64,000 bases of DNA from Brachypodium distachyon (GCF_000005505.3 NC_016134.3:19766370-19830369), one strand, 5' to 3'. Shown: positions 47,265-59,602, counted from the stretch's first letter. Notes: generated by a model from the sequence alone, not told the origin. Program-made: numbers and translations.

Positions 47265-48982
47265 ATGGCCCCGATGAAGCCTACTTCATCGGGTACCCAA
47301 CTTGCCGCGAAATCTACACGGTTGCAAACAAGGAAAGCAAGTGCGTCGAGGGCTCCCGTGGAAGAAGAAAACATCACCAATCCGGACGCTGCCGCAAGCA
47401 TGGTCGCCACGACGGATGTCGCGGTCGCCCCTCCGCTACCGGCCGTCCCGGAAGGAAACGAGGTGCTCGAAACCGTCGTAGGCAGTCCCTCGACACTCAC
47501 CAACGCAGTGGCAAGGATCGGCGAGCTGCCTACGGTTGCCGCCCCCGCAGGGGATATGGAACTCGGCATGCCTCGCTCGAGGGGCTTCACGCCACCTTCC
47601 CAACGACCGGTGGTAACCCTGCCCTCGGAACCTACAAGAGGAAACAATGTGGCGTCGGAGGATCTGCGCCAGAAAACCAAGGAGTCCCGGCCTACGACCC
47701 CTCCAACCCGGGATTACCTCCACTGGCGCTCGCCGCAATCGCCCAAGAAGCTCCTTGGTATCATCCTTATTGGGGGCTTCCGCCGCAAGGTGCTCTCCAA
47801 ATCGCACACCCTCAACATCAACCTCGCTTTGCGAATGCCTCGCAAGCGCCCCTTGCTCCCCCAACAAGGCGGCCACCAGGTACCACCTCAAGCTGCGCCT
47901 CGCGGGGAACGAGACCCTAGCGTGCATGGAAATGAGCAAGTGGCGGAATCCGGAGCCCGTGTCGGCGGCGAAAGGAATTCCCGTCGATGCTCTGACCCTC
48001 CAAGAAAACGCTGAGATCATTCTCCAAGCGACCCCTCTAGCGATGAAAGCGACGAGAGAGGACCTCGCCATAGAAGGAACCAAAAGAATCGGCCTCCTTG
48101 CAACTCGCTCACTCGGGAGATCCAAGACGCGCCTTTTCCGCCAAGGTTCAAGCCGCCCACGATACGGCCATACGATGGGGAGTCAAATCCTCTTCAATTC
48201 TTGGATGTCTACTCCACCGCCATACGGGCCGCCGGGGGAGATCCCGTTGAGATGTGCAACCTCTTTCAGCTCGTGCTCACCGAAATGGCGCAAACTTGGT
48301 TTTACAACCTGCGGAAAAACTCTGTGCACTCATGGGAACGCCTCCAAGAGGTCTTCGTCGTCAACTTTCAAGGAAACTTTAAAGAGCCCGTGCAGGCTCA
48401 CGAGCTATACGTCGTGAAACAAAAGCTGGGGGAATCCCTCCGAAGCTTCTTCCATCGCTTTGCTAAGGTGCGAAGGCAAATCGCCAACCCACCGTCGACC
48501 ACCGTGATCGACGCAAGCATGCATGCAAGGTCTTCTCCAAGGACAAGTGAATCGGGCCCTAAGTCGTAACCCACCGAAGACGACCGAAGAGCTTTATCGA
48601 ATCTTGCAAGAATAAGCCCGGGGTGAAGATGGGGACATCGCCAAGAAGGACGTGCCACGCGCCGCTCCCGAAGGAACTCCCTCGTCCGACAACCCCCCTG
48701 CGCCCGCTTCGTCTTCCAAGAAGAAGAGGAGGTGGGGGAAAAAGGGCGCCGGTGACCAAGCCCGGAAAATCTTCGCCGTCGAAGGACAAGCACCACCCCA
48801 AAAGACTTGGCAACCCAAGAAGCCTTGTCCGACCGAGGGAGGAGCTGGAAGGTGCCTCATCCACAACTCGGCAAGCCATAGCACCGAAGAGTGCAACACA
48901 CTCATCGCGGCCCGTGAAGAGTTCTAGGCGCGAATGCAAGCCCGGCGCAAGGATGAGAAGACAGCCGAAGCTTCGCGCCCCG
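47265..48982 (+). pseudogene. Tat-type gag, frameshifted and cut
   Basis: The ATG at 47265 (MAPMKPTSSGTQ) opens an N-terminal region of Ala/Pro/Thr-rich sequence. After at least one frame change the retrotransposon gag domain is seen at about 48190-48510 (LDVYSTAIRAAGGDP; WFYNLRKNSVHSWERLQEVF; LYVVKQKLGESLRSFFHRF). After another change comes the C-terminal zinc-binding-like motif CLIHNSASHSTEEC at about 48852-48895, preceded by a basic KKKRRWGKKG stretch. The stop at 48925-48927 and the junction at 48982 end it. The sequence continues into the second copy at 56.93 kb, not directly here. Confidence 0.75.
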
Positions 48983-50128
48983 GTTCTAGCTCCTTTAGAC
49001 TCTGATACCCTTCTCCAGTTCTAGCTCCTTTAGACTATTCAAACTCTTTTCGGATCTTTTGAGATGTTTCTCACTAAGGTCTAGGCGCCATTCTCTTCCA
49101 AGATCATAAATAAGTTGTGGCGTATGCGTCTCGCCAACTTCGTTTTCACGAACATACAACTATCCGACTCATGATCTTAAATTCTTGTTTCTTTCTCTCA
49201 AAGTCTAGTGACATTACTTGCTCGACAACCGTTGTGAAATCTTTTGCAAGAACCAAAGCCTCAAGTATGTTTTCACCACATGATCTTAATCTCAGACCGT
49301 AACGCTGAATTGAGAACATCGAAGACTTTGTTTTGACAATTTCACACTTCGGGCAAAAGCTATTGTTGTGGCTAACGCCTTAGTCTCAATTCTTTTTGCA
49401 ACAACCTCATGTTTAAGGAATGTCAATCTGCTCTCCACGAGGAATTTGTGAAACTGAACCTTGAACTCATTCCACAAGGTTATCTTGCCGACCTGATTGT
49501 TATGTCAATGTTGGAAGACAAAATTCGGAATGCTCCACTTTCTGTTTCTCCTTCCCCGTAATCTTATTTATGAGATTATTGCTGATAATTCCGTGTCCAA
49601 GAGTTTCACGACCGATGACAAAGGGGTCGTGTTCTGTAAGGATGCATTGTTGTTCCTAATCATCAAGGTCTAAGAGATTTTTTTCTCAAAGATGCTCACG
49701 GCACTCCTCTCTTTTTCACCCAATTGCACTAAAATCAGGACATTAGTCTTGGTATATGCACCATGTGGTCAATCTTTCTTAGTGTTACTTCGTTGCGAGA
49801 TACACGTCGTTTCGGTATCAAGGACAAGTTCGCTCCGCGATACATTTGTCTTTTCAACTTTCTTGTTTGCTTCAACCTTCCTCCAGCCTCTCTAAGGTAC
49901 ACGTTGTTTTTCACGTGTCCGGTGCTCTACTTCGCTTCTATATCTACTCCTTGACCTTCCTATTCAGAGTGTTTGGATCACATCCTTCGTGAAGCCGAAT
50001 GTCGCTTTTTGACAAGACCGTCAACCTCTTCAAGGACAAAGCATCGCAATGCGAAGACCATCGTCGGACCGAGTATTCCACATCCTTCTCTTCCTTCTTT
50101 TGGAATCTCGGGACGCGATTCCTTTGAG

Positions 50129-50139
50129 TGGGGGAGAAT
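50129..50139 (+). other. Polypurine tract before the chromovirus LTR
   Basis: The purine-rich tgggggagaat lies directly before TGTAATAGCCC. A GGGGGAGAATTGTAATAGCC-like junction is the expected border between the internal region and the 3' LTR. Confidence 0.75.
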
Positions 50140-53100
50140 TGTAATAGCCCAAGAGCAACCCTTTTCCTTTTAAGCCCTTTTGTACTATTTTGTAATTTAA
50201 TTATCTTCATCATCGTGTCATGCTCATGCCATCATCTGCATATATGCCATTAGCATCATCGCACATTTCGTTTGCACGAAATGTCACTTCTTTTGTGTTG
50301 TCGTGTGCTTGCCTTTTCGTGTGTTCACAAAAACCTAAAACTATTTTGTAAAAATCCTAGTTTGGTTTGATAAATTAATTCCGGATTTAATTAGACCTAG
50401 CCTCTCGTCTCTTAATTTGTTTCGAAAATCTAAATTGCAAAATCTGTATTTTTGTTGAGACTTTTGATTGGCCCAAAAGCCCACTTAGCAAACCTCAGTT
50501 TCCTAGCCCGTAAAACTAGCCCTCTTCCTCTCTTTCTTTTCCTTCTTCCTATTTTTCCTGCCGCCGCCTCCTTCTTCTCACCTTCTTCTTCCTCTTCCTG
50601 CCGCCGCCACCCTCCTCCATGGCTGCGCGCCCCCCCTCTCCTGTCTCTCCCCGCGCGCCTCTCTTGCTCTTCCGGCGACTACCTCCACGCGCGCCGCCTC
50701 CTCCGGCTGCGCCTGCCCTCTGCGCCGCGCACCTCCCCTTCGCCGCGCCTCCGCCTCCGCCTCCTCCTGGCCGCTCCCCGCGCGCTCCTCTCTCCCGAGC
50801 TCCCTCGCGCGCGCCGCTCCCCGCGCCCTCCTCTCTCCCGAGCTGCCCGCGCGCGCCTCCCGTCCTCCTCTGCTCCGCCCGCGCCTGCACCTCGCCCCCG
50901 GCGCCGCCTGCTGCCCCTAGCCGTGCTGCCCAGGTCCCCTCGCCGTCCTCGCTTGCTGCTCGCCCAAGCCGAGCCCCTGCTGGCCCATCTTCTGCAGCCC
51001 GTGGCCAAGCCCTGCTCAGCCCAACCGTGCAGCCCAGCACGCCCAAGCCCAGGCCCGTGGCCTTTTCCCCTTTTCTTTTCTGTTTTCTAAAATTATTAAA
51101 ATCTTGACGTGTGGGCCCTGCTGGTCAGCGCCTCCGTGTGCACGCTGTTGTGCTGCTGTATTGCCGTTGCTCCGCGTCGAGACACCTCGCTGCTGCACGT
51201 GTTGCTGCCACACATCGTCGGCACCGTGGAGACCAACACCGCCTCGAACCACGAAGATGGAGCCGTGAACGACTACGACCGCGACGATTGAACGACTACG
51301 TCGTCTACAACGCCTACGTGTACAACTACTTCCTCTACGACGACTACTTCGTCTACATCGTGACGCCGCATCGAGTCCAAGGTATAACGAGCGACCATCC
51401 CGTGAGCCGATCGTCCCGTGGCATAGACTCGTAGATTGCGATTGTCGATATGCATGTGTTGTATGAGATGTCGTGTATGTACCGATAGTATCGATAATGT
51501 TAGTTGCCGGTACGTCGTTGGCACCGGCGTGTGCAACCCCATTCGACTCGTTTGTTTGGTGTGTTGTTCCTGTTTTAAAGCATGCATCGCATCTATCCAT
51601 GTCATTGTCATGCATGCTAATCCAACTATAATATTATTGTGTGCAATTGATCAAGTAAACTCTATTTCCTACATATAGAGTTGTATAGATGCTATGTGTA
51701 GATGATTCGGACTCCATTTAACTTGGTGATCGTATATCGGATTTACTTTCGGAATCCTTAATATGACATGCATCATTCCTATGTCATGCATCATTCTTTG
51801 ATTGCGCATATTAATTACCATGTGTATCTTGTATGCTTATACTTTCTTTTTATGTGGTGGATTTGCTTCTTTCTCGCTAGTCTTCGATTCCTACGACGAC
51901 GACTACACTTGTGTTCTTCTTCCAGGATCCTTGCTCAATTCCAGGCAATTTAGTACTCCAGGCAAGCAGCCCTTTCTTGACCATATTGATTATACCTACT
52001 GCCTCTTTCTCAAATTTTGCATTAAGTTACGATTTCAGTCTTGTCACGAGGCCTTTAGGATTGCATAGCTTTTAGTCAGCTCTACTCAAATACCCTTGTC
52101 TTGTTACTTGTCCTATTACCATGTCACTTGTTTGTTGTTGCCCTACATCTTGGTCATTAGATGTCATGCTTAGTTGCGAGTCTAGTGTCCTTACTTTGGG
52201 GTTCCACAATTGCTACATCTACATGCTACTTTCTGTATTTAAATTACAGTTATTAAACTGTGATATGATATTAAACTGTAACAAGGCAACGATGGGAGGC
52301 CGTGCTCTAACGCATTGGTGATTTGTTCCATTTGCGCCGACCTAAGGACTGAGTTCTCGTTTTCGCCGACCCAAGAAACTTGGCGCTAACCGCTCGTGGG
52401 AGAATATATGGGTTCCCCCTCAGCTTAGTACTCGTTTCATAGCTCTTCCAGGGGCCACATAGTTCGGGCGTTCCATTTGGCATATCGCATATACACTGGT
52501 GTTGTGTTTGGAGATTTGTTGGTACTTTGCATACATATAGGACCGCGGCACATGTCTGGAGTGGTCATTCTGCGGACACTGAACCACTACCAGCTGTTCC
52601 CGCAACTCTTGAGTCCGTACGACGCTTCGGCCGGACTCTCGTTTCGGATTAGACTCAGTTGGGTGGTTCTCTGGATTAGTTGTGGGGCTTGGAAACGTCG
52701 TGTCGTTCAATCCTGCCGACACACCTTTTTGTGTGTTCCTACTCGAGTGGCAATAAGGGTTGGACGAACGTGTATGGGTAAATTGGCACACCCTGCAAGG
52801 ATAAATGTTTCGGAAAGCCGTGTCCGCGGTTATGGACGACTTGGTTGGTCATTACTTGATCATAGAGAACTCAATCAATTTAATTAACTTAATCTCTTAA
52901 ACTTGAGTAGTAATTTGCCTTAATCATGGATATGCTTAAAACTGCATAAGTGTGAGTGCCTTTGGATCATTTCCTCGCAAGGGGTTGAGGGGGTGATATG
53001 AGAATTGTGTTGTTTTGGTGTTTAGTAAATAGGTTAATCACTTTCACCTGGTAGACGCTTCTCATCCTCTCATCAGACGTTGTTATTAGAGTGTCTCTCC

Positions 53101-53661
53101 AGATATTGTTGCTGCTGCATAACCCCACCTTGTCCCTCCTTTGAGATTTGTTGCATACTAGCATAGATCTCCCCGTAAATCTTGCGAGTACTTTGTACTC
53201 AGTTGCTTTGCAACGTTGTTTTCTTCATAGGTTCCAGCAGAGCAGGTGAGCCGCTAGTTTCTTCGTGGAGCACGACATTGGATTCGCTGTTTAGCCAGGA
53301 GATCCAGATCAGGGTTCCGAGACTTGTGGCGGGTTTCCTTTCAGCTTCCAGCCTCTTCAGGCCATGTTGTATTCTTGTCCGTACTCGGGCATAGTTCGAC
53401 TTTCGCTGATGTAATGATGTAATGTTGGGAGATGTGTCCTCTCTTTGTAATATTTGTTATTCTGCTTCTTGTATGAGCCTTGTAATTACTCTCTTCTGTA
53501 GAGTTTTGGTAATGATATTCATGTTGCAAAATCCTGCGATGAGCACGTTAATGCGTTTATGTATTGAGGTCTTTATCGTAGGTTAAGAACCTGAGGCTTG
53601 AATTATGCAGAGGTTAGCAATTTGGGGCTAAATTGTATAATTCCGGTCCCGGAGTCTTACA
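50140..53661 (+). repeat. Chromovirus 3' LTR (3522 bp)
   Basis: It starts TGTAATAGCCCAAGAG and ends GGAGTCTTACA, giving TG...CA ends with the short inverted repeat TGTAA/TTACA. It contains a CT- and GC-rich block (50520-51060) whose long overlapping open frames on both strands reflect composition. No second copy is present in the window, so its age cannot be estimated. Confidence 0.75.
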
Positions 53662-54825
53662 GCGAGCATGCCAATTGCCTTCACCGAAGAAGACGCTAAG
53701 GGGATACGCTTCCCACATGACGACGCCCTCTTTGTGACGGCGATCGTCGCCAATTGTGAGCTCAAGAAGATTCTTGTGGACGGCGGAAGCTCCGCCGACA
53801 TCCTATATCTGAGCACATTAAAGAAGCTGATGGAGCCAAAGGGGGGATACAAGAACGGCTCGCTTCAGCCATCCCTTTATCCCCTGACCGGTTTAGTACC
53901 GGGGAAGTCCATTCAACCGCTCGGACAAATTGAGTTCCTCACGACCTTCGGAGACACCACAAATCATCGAACCGAGCTCGTACGCTTCGACGTGGTGGAT
54001 ATGGAGGCCTCTTTCAACGCCATCCTCGGGAGGACGACGCTAAACTGTCTTTGTGCTGCCATCAACCACAATTTGTTGTGCATGAAGATCCTAGGGCCGA
54101 AGGGCGTGATAACGGTCCGCTGCGAGCAATCTTCCGACAGGAAGACACTTTACCGTCATGAGACCAAGTGCGCCGAAAAGGGAGAATCATCCAAGAGTAT
54201 TAACTTGCTTTCCAGCACGAGAGCATCCGAAACCAATCCTCAGGAGCGCTACATCCCCAAGCCTCTCCCCGAGGGAGAGCTCAAGGAAGTACGCATCTCC
54301 CAAGATGACGCCACACGCACGGTGAAGATTGGAGCTGAGCTCCCGAGTAAACTCGAGGAAGAACTTGTCGACCTGCTCCGGAAGAATTCCGACCTCTTCG
54401 CTTGGTCACCTTCCGACATGGGAGGAGTCCCGCATGACGTCATGAAACATCGCCTCGCCGTGAGACCCGACAAAGCTCCCGTGAAGCAAAAGCTTCGGAA
54501 ACTCTCCACCGAGCAAAGCGAAGTCATCAAATAAGAAATCGCTAAACTCTCCGACGCCGGGCTTATCTGAGAAGTTTGGCATCCCGAGTGGTTAGCCAAT
54601 CCTGTCCACCTGGACTTCAACGCCACCAACAATATGGTGGAGTATGAGGCGCTACTTCTCGGACTTCGACTGGCCAAGGCCATGGGAGTCCGACGCCTTC
54701 TCATCCAAGGAGACTTCCAACTGGTGATAAACCAAATGGACAAGCCATATCAATGTCTTGATGAAAGGAGGAAGAAATATATCGAAGAAGTTCGCAAGAT
54801 GGAACGGTATTTCCTGGGTATGTAG
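53662..54825 (+). pseudogene. Tat-type pol, protease to RNase H, with the RT core deleted
   Basis: The aspartic protease is recognisable (KKILVDGGSSADILYLST, about 53760; FNAILGRTTLN). An RT N-terminal stretch follows (DLFAWSPSDMGGVPHDVMKH; VKQKLRKLSTEQSEVIK). A TAA at 54532-54534 and a TGA at 54568-54570 interrupt it. At WHPEWLANPVHLDFNATNN (about 54575-54630) the sequence jumps from the start of RT into the RNase H-like domain (MVEYEALLLGLRLAKAMG; LIQGDFQLVINQMDK). The palm domain with YxDD, roughly 1 kb in related elements, is missing. Confidence 0.8.
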
Positions 54826-55080
54826 GCGTGACGCATTCCCCGAGGAGAAAATCACCTGGCCGACAGGTTAGCCCGAACGGCCGGTTCCAAAGAACCGCTG
54901 CCACCCGGCGCATTCTTCGATGTGATTTGCACCCCATCCATAAAGGAAGAAGCCGATGCCCTTGACGAAGCTTCAAAAACCAGCATGGTCATCGATGCTC
55001 CACCCTCTTGGATGACACTGATTATCCGCGCCTTTAAAGGCGAGGTAGAAGAAGAAACAGAAGGCCCAAGTGCCAAAACT

Positions 55081-56264
55081 CTGCTCGCAAAAACCAAGAT
55101 GTACGTCCTCCTCGACGGCATCCTGTACAAGAAAGGGGAGGCCGCATTGCTTAAGTGCATAACTCCTGACCGGGGAGCCGAGCTCCTCCTGAAAATCCAT
55201 TCGGGAATATGAGGCCACCATCTCGCGCCAACAGCCACCGCGGCGAAAGCCTTACGACAGGGATTCTATTGGCCCACCATGGTGCAAGACGCAATCACCA
55301 TATTGCGTTAATGCGAAGCTTGCCAGAAAATGGCTAAGTCAATCCATGCGCCCGTGACTTCCGTGAAGAATATCCCGATAACATGGCCATTTGCACGCTG
55401 GGGAATGGACCTTCTCGGGCCTTTCCCCGCATGCAACGGGGGCTGCAATTACCTCGTGGTGACAATTGATTACTTCTCCAAATGGATAGAAGCAGCGCCG
55501 CACGGCAACATCACGTCACGGGCCGTTCAAATTTTTTTCTGGGAGAATATCATATGCCTATATGGCGTCCCGCGAGAGCTAACCGTGGACAATGGCAAAC
55601 AGTTCGACTGTGTGGAATTCATCAAATTCTGCAAATGCCTTGAGATCAAACTGCACTTCGCATCCGTTGCTTACCCAAAGAGCAACGGCACTTGTGAAAG
55701 GGCAAATGGACTAATCCTCCAAGGACTCCGTCGAAGGGTAGAGAACACGGTTAGCAAATCAAGGGGAGCATGGGGAGATGAACTCGCTAGCGTGGTTTGG
55801 GGCATACGCACCTCCGTAAGCCGTTCCACGGGCCAAATACCATTCTCTTTGGTGTATGGAGCCGAAGCAGTTCTTCCCGCCGAGGTCGAGTTCCGCTCAC
55901 CCCGAGTCGAAAGGCTCCAAGGAGCCACTCCAATTGCCTTCACCGAAAATGAAGAGCACCACAAGACGATCATCGATCTTGTGGAAGAAGCTCGTGACAA
56001 AGCCTTCATGAGGCACGCCGTCTACGAGCAAAACGCCGCACGCTTCTACAACACAAGAGTGCGGGAACGAGCCTTCTCCCAAGGAGATCTCGTGCTGAAA
56101 AAGAATGTCGACCCAAAGCTCCAGCGCAAACTCGACCCTAAACGGGAAGGACCATACCGTATCACCGCAGTATTGGGAAATGGTGCATACCACCTCGAGA
56201 ACATGAAAGGGCAAAATCTTGTCCATGCCTGAAACGGCGACAAGCTCTGGCGTTTCTACGCCTA
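55081..56264 (+). pseudogene. Tat-type integrase, nearly complete with stops
   Basis: The zinc-finger half (ALLKCITPDRGAELLLKIHS; CEACQ) has stops at 55210 and 55309. From the ATG at 55330 the frame is open to 56232. It covers the catalytic core (FARWGMDLLGPFP; YLVVTIDYFSKWIEA; LTVDNGKQFDC; SVAYPKSNGTCERANGLI) and the C-terminal domain (YNTRVRERAFSQGDLVLKK; KREGPYRITAVLGNGAYHLE). A stop at 56230-56232 falls a few residues before a second at 56262. The DDE acidic residues are in place. Confidence 0.8.
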
Positions 56265-56929
56265 AGGAGAACCTTCAAGGGCAATCCTTGCCGCTCCCAA
56301 AGGAGACCATCAGCGCCTAACCGGCCTCTTCCCTGCGAAACTTCGAGGGATCATAAGTGCCAACGATGCCACATCTACATAAGGCTTGTAAGTGCCCATT
56401 GGGCCATACCTTAAGACAAGAAAACAAGGATCAATAAAAGCAAGTCCTGAAGGAAAAATTAAGAGTGACACGAGACACTGACACGACTCATCGTCGTAAA
56501 AGAGCCGCTGCCCCTGTGCCGCTCGCCGAGGAACACGAAAAGGCCTCCGTTGGCCTAAGCATCCTCTAAAAATGTCCATGGACATAGGTCGCTACTAGCG
56601 ACTTGTTGCTTGGTGGATCCTAGCGTGCCTCGAGGCCATCCGCCAAGTAGAACCAAGTCCCCCAGGTCCGGAAGCTCCTTAAAACGCATTTAAGGAGAAC
56701 CGTAAATAAGCGAGTTATGCATGGGCATACTTACCTCGGAGAACCATGCTACTCGTATGCGAGACGTCGCGCACGGGCCTGCATGATAGTAACCGGGCTA
56801 AGGCTCCATAATAATCGCGGGAAAGCATAGCTTCCTGAAGTCTGAAGAAGGAAAATTCCGCATGAAATTTTCCGAACAGCAGGGCAGAAGCGTCCGGATC
56901 ACTACCGGCATATCGATAGCGACCCTCAC
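56265..56929 (+). other. Non-coding DNA downstream of the integrase
   Basis: This is internal sequence of the Tat element without recognisable coding. It ends abruptly where similarity to gag (from 48836) begins. Confidence 0.5.
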
Positions 56930-57994
56930 AAGGGAGGAGCTGGAAGGTGCCTCATCCACAACTCGACAAGCCATAGCACCGAAGAGTGCAACACACTCAT
57001 CGCGGCCCGCGAAGAGTTGCAGGCGCGAATGCAAGCCCGGCGCAAGGATGAGAAGACAGCCGAAGCTCCGCGCCCCGCCAACGTCTTTGTCGCAGATCCA
57101 GTACCCAAGGAAGACAACCTCCCGTTCAAGGAACCCACACATCACGTCGGAGTGATACTCGGGGGCTCCGCAATGGGACGAGGATCAAAGCGACAACGCA
57201 AGGAGTAGGATACGCTTCCCACATGACGATGCCCTCTTTGTGACGGCGATCGTCACCAATTGTGAGCTCAAGAAGATTCTTGTGGACGGCGGAAGCTCCG
57301 CCGACATCCTATATCTGAGCACATTAAAGTAGCTGATGGAGCCACAGGGGGGATACAAGAACGGCTCGCTTCAGCCATCCCTTTATCCCCTGACCGGTTT
57401 CGTACCGGGGAAGTTCATTCAGCCGCTCGGACAAATTGAGCTCCTCACGACCTTCGGAGACACCGCAAATCATCGAACCGAGCTCGTACGCTTCGACGTG
57501 GTGGATATGGAGGCCTCTTTCAACGCCATCCTCGGGAGGACGACGCTAAACCGTCTTTGTGCCGCCATCCACCACAATTTCTTGTGCATGAAGATCCCAG
57601 GCCCGAAGTGCGTGATAACGGTCCGCGGCGAGCAATCTTCCGACAGGAAGACACTTTACCGCCATGAGACCAAGTGCGCCGAAAAGGGAGAATCATCCAA
57701 GAGTATTAACTTTCTTTCCAGCACGGGAGCATCATCACTCGATCACGTCACGGGCCGTTCAAAATTTTTTCTAGGAGAATATCATATGCCTATATGGCGT
57801 CCCGTGAGAGCTAACCGTGGACAATGGCAAACAGTTCGACTGTGTGGAATTCATCAAATTCTGCGAATACCTTGAGATCAAACTGCACTTCGCATCCGTT
57901 GCTTACCCAAAGAGCAACGGCGCTTGTGAAAGGGCCAATGGACTAATCCTCCAAGGACTCCGTCGAAGGGTAGAGAGCACGGTTAGCAAAGCAA
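56930..57994 (+). pseudogene. Second Tat gag/pol copy with internal deletion
   Basis: From 56933 the sequence repeats the gag 3' end (as 48836-48982), then continues through ~120 bp that the first copy has lost. It then repeats the protease region (57208-57740, as 53697-54225), with a TAG stop at 57331 where the first copy has GAA. At about 57745 it jumps straight into the integrase core (57745-57990, as 55515-55770), so RT, RNase H and the integrase finger are absent. It stops at the tandem array. Confidence 0.75.
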
Positions 57995-58480
57995 GGTTAG
58001 CGCGCCTAAGTCCCTCCGTGCCGCGCCTGCGCTCTGCAGCCTGCACCCCCACACGCGCGCCTAAGCCTTCCCGCGCCCGCGCTCTGCCGCCTGCGTCCGC
58101 GCACGCGCCTGAGCCTTGCCGAGCCCCCGCTCGCGCTCTGCTGCCCGCGCCCGCACGCGCGCGTAAGCCCCTCTGTGCCGCGCCTGCGCTCTGCAGCCTG
58201 CGCCCCCGCACGCGCGCCTAAGCCTTCCCGCGCCCGCGCTCTGCCGCCCGCGTCCGCGCACGCGCTTGAGCCTTGTCGAGCCCCCGCGCGCGCGCCTAAG
58301 CCCCTCCGTGCCGCACCCGCGCTCTGCCGCCTGCGCCCACGCACGCGCGCCTGAGTCTTGCCGCGCTTGCACCCGCGCTCTGCCGCCTACGTCCGCGCAC
58401 AAACCTAGGCCTCGCCGCGCCCGCGCTCTGCCGCCCGCGCCCGTGCGGGCCCCTAAACCTCGCCGAGGCCACGCAAGGGC
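57995..58480 (+). repeat. GC-rich ~50-bp tandem array with higher-order pattern
   Basis: The motif gctctgc recurs at 58031, 58081, 58135, 58188, 58238, 58321, 58377 and 58425, so units are mostly 48-56 bp with one of 83. Each unit reads roughly gcgcgcctaagcc, cgcgcccgcgctctgccgcc, tgcgtccgcgcac. The variants gctctgcagcctg (58031, 58188) and gctctgccgcc (58081, 58238) alternate with a period of 157 bp, suggesting a three-unit higher-order repeat. Open frames across it on both strands reflect composition. Tandem repeats before the 3' LTR are typical of Tat elements. Confidence 0.8.
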
Positions 58481-59602
58481 CAAGCCGGCGTCCGCGTCGC
58501 GTTCCGACATATGCGCTGCCGTGCAGCCGCCTCGCATCACCAAACCCCGGCCGTTCCCTCGCGGGACGCGCCCACGCCCTCGCCCGGCCGCGACGCCCCC
58601 GGAGTGATCGACGGAATGCTCGCAAGGATTGCCAACTCAAGAAACGTCAAGAACGGGGTCCCCAAGCCTCCTCCTACCTTCGCACAAGCAAGAAGGGCGG
58701 GGACGAAGGCGAGGATCGCCCGAAAGAACTTGCAAGCACGATCGGCACAGCGCCCCGCGTGGCCGTGAGCAAGCTCCGCGCCCCCAAGACGACTCAACGA
58801 TGGAGAGCTTCCGCGGCTTAGTCTCAACGAACAACGCGACCTCCGTCGTCACCGAAGAGTAGCTAATGCCCCTGCGGAGGTCCCTACTACACCAACCTAT
58901 CGAAGAAATGTCGGGCGCCGCCGAACTCGTCTTCGACGCCGGAGAAATCAAACAAGCATGGTGTGAGCCTGCTCAACATCCAGGGGTGCCATTTTATAGG
59001 CCACCGGAGCTCCTAGGCGTTCGGGCCGAGCCAATGGTGCGGCGACACCTCGCCGTCCATCATCCCCAAAGAACAAGACAAGAAAGAGAAGAAATGAGGA
59101 GGGGAAGGCCCTTCCTTTTCCCTAAAGCGAGCTGGCCTAGCTAAAAGAAGGTGCCCTGCTCACGGGCCCCCGCGTCCTCGCCGCGCCGGTGTCACTTCGG
59201 TGATGGGCGCCTCCCTGCAAAAGCTCGGAAAGGAAGGCCCCCGGTCCCCTCCCGTACGAAGGAGGAAGATGAACCGGGGCCGTCCGATCTAGGGTTCCCC
59301 TTCATTCGTGGCCGCCAGATCTGTCTCCCGAAACGGTACCGGGCCCAGCTGGGCCGAAGCCCAACTGCGGCCCAAGAAACCGGTCGAAAAAAAAGGGCTG
59401 GCGCGCCCGAGGGCGGCCTAGTTCGCGCGCAAGGCCGGCCCAAGGCAGCCCAGCTGGCCCATGTGGCCGACGAGGCTCGGGAAAATTGCAAAAAAGCCCA
59501 AAATCGTGGGGAAATTGCCAATAAGACCCTCAAAATTTCGAGGAGGCCCGCAGGGCCCCTGATTTTTGCAACAAAGTCCTCCGGGACACCGGATTTCTCG
59601 CA
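58481..59602 (+). other. 3' non-coding internal region of the Tat element
   Basis: GC-rich sequence without convincing coding. A long purine-rich run at 59070-59112 (aagaaagagaagaaatgagg, then aggggaagg) is a possible polypurine tract. If it is, the true 3' LTR would begin near 59.11 kb and the 5' copy would lack its first ~490 bp. Confidence 0.45.

Larger units (their letters stand above)
48983..53661 (+). mobile_element. 5'-truncated chromovirus-type Gypsy element inserted in the Tat element
   Basis: It consists of a decayed internal segment (48983-50139), a polypurine tract and one 3.5-kb LTR. The internal part has an RNase H remnant in plus orientation: AYASRQLRFHEHT at about 49118, then LKSSDI-like and FSPHDLNLRP-like stretches to 49302. 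These match the AYASRQL..HE...HDLEL and FTQ..LNLRQ blocks of chromovirus pol. The 5' LTR, gag, protease and RT are missing. Insertion or later loss also removed ~120 bp of the host element around the junction, judged from the second copy at 57.08-57.20 kb. Confidence 0.65.

Noticed and set aside
50452..51107. Long open frames in three frames on both strands
   Set aside because: They lie in a CT/GC-rich block inside the chromovirus LTR. Overlapping open frames in all directions reflect composition, not coding.
54250..54743. Minus-strand frames across Tat pol
   Set aside because: They are antisense to recognisable protease and RNase H segments.
57995..58480. CRISPR-like array
   Set aside because: Units are tandem with no unique spacers between them, and the context is a plant retrotransposon.
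57903..58640. Ala/Arg-rich open frames on both strands
   Set aside because: They are made by the GC-rich tandem array, which contains almost no stops in any frame.
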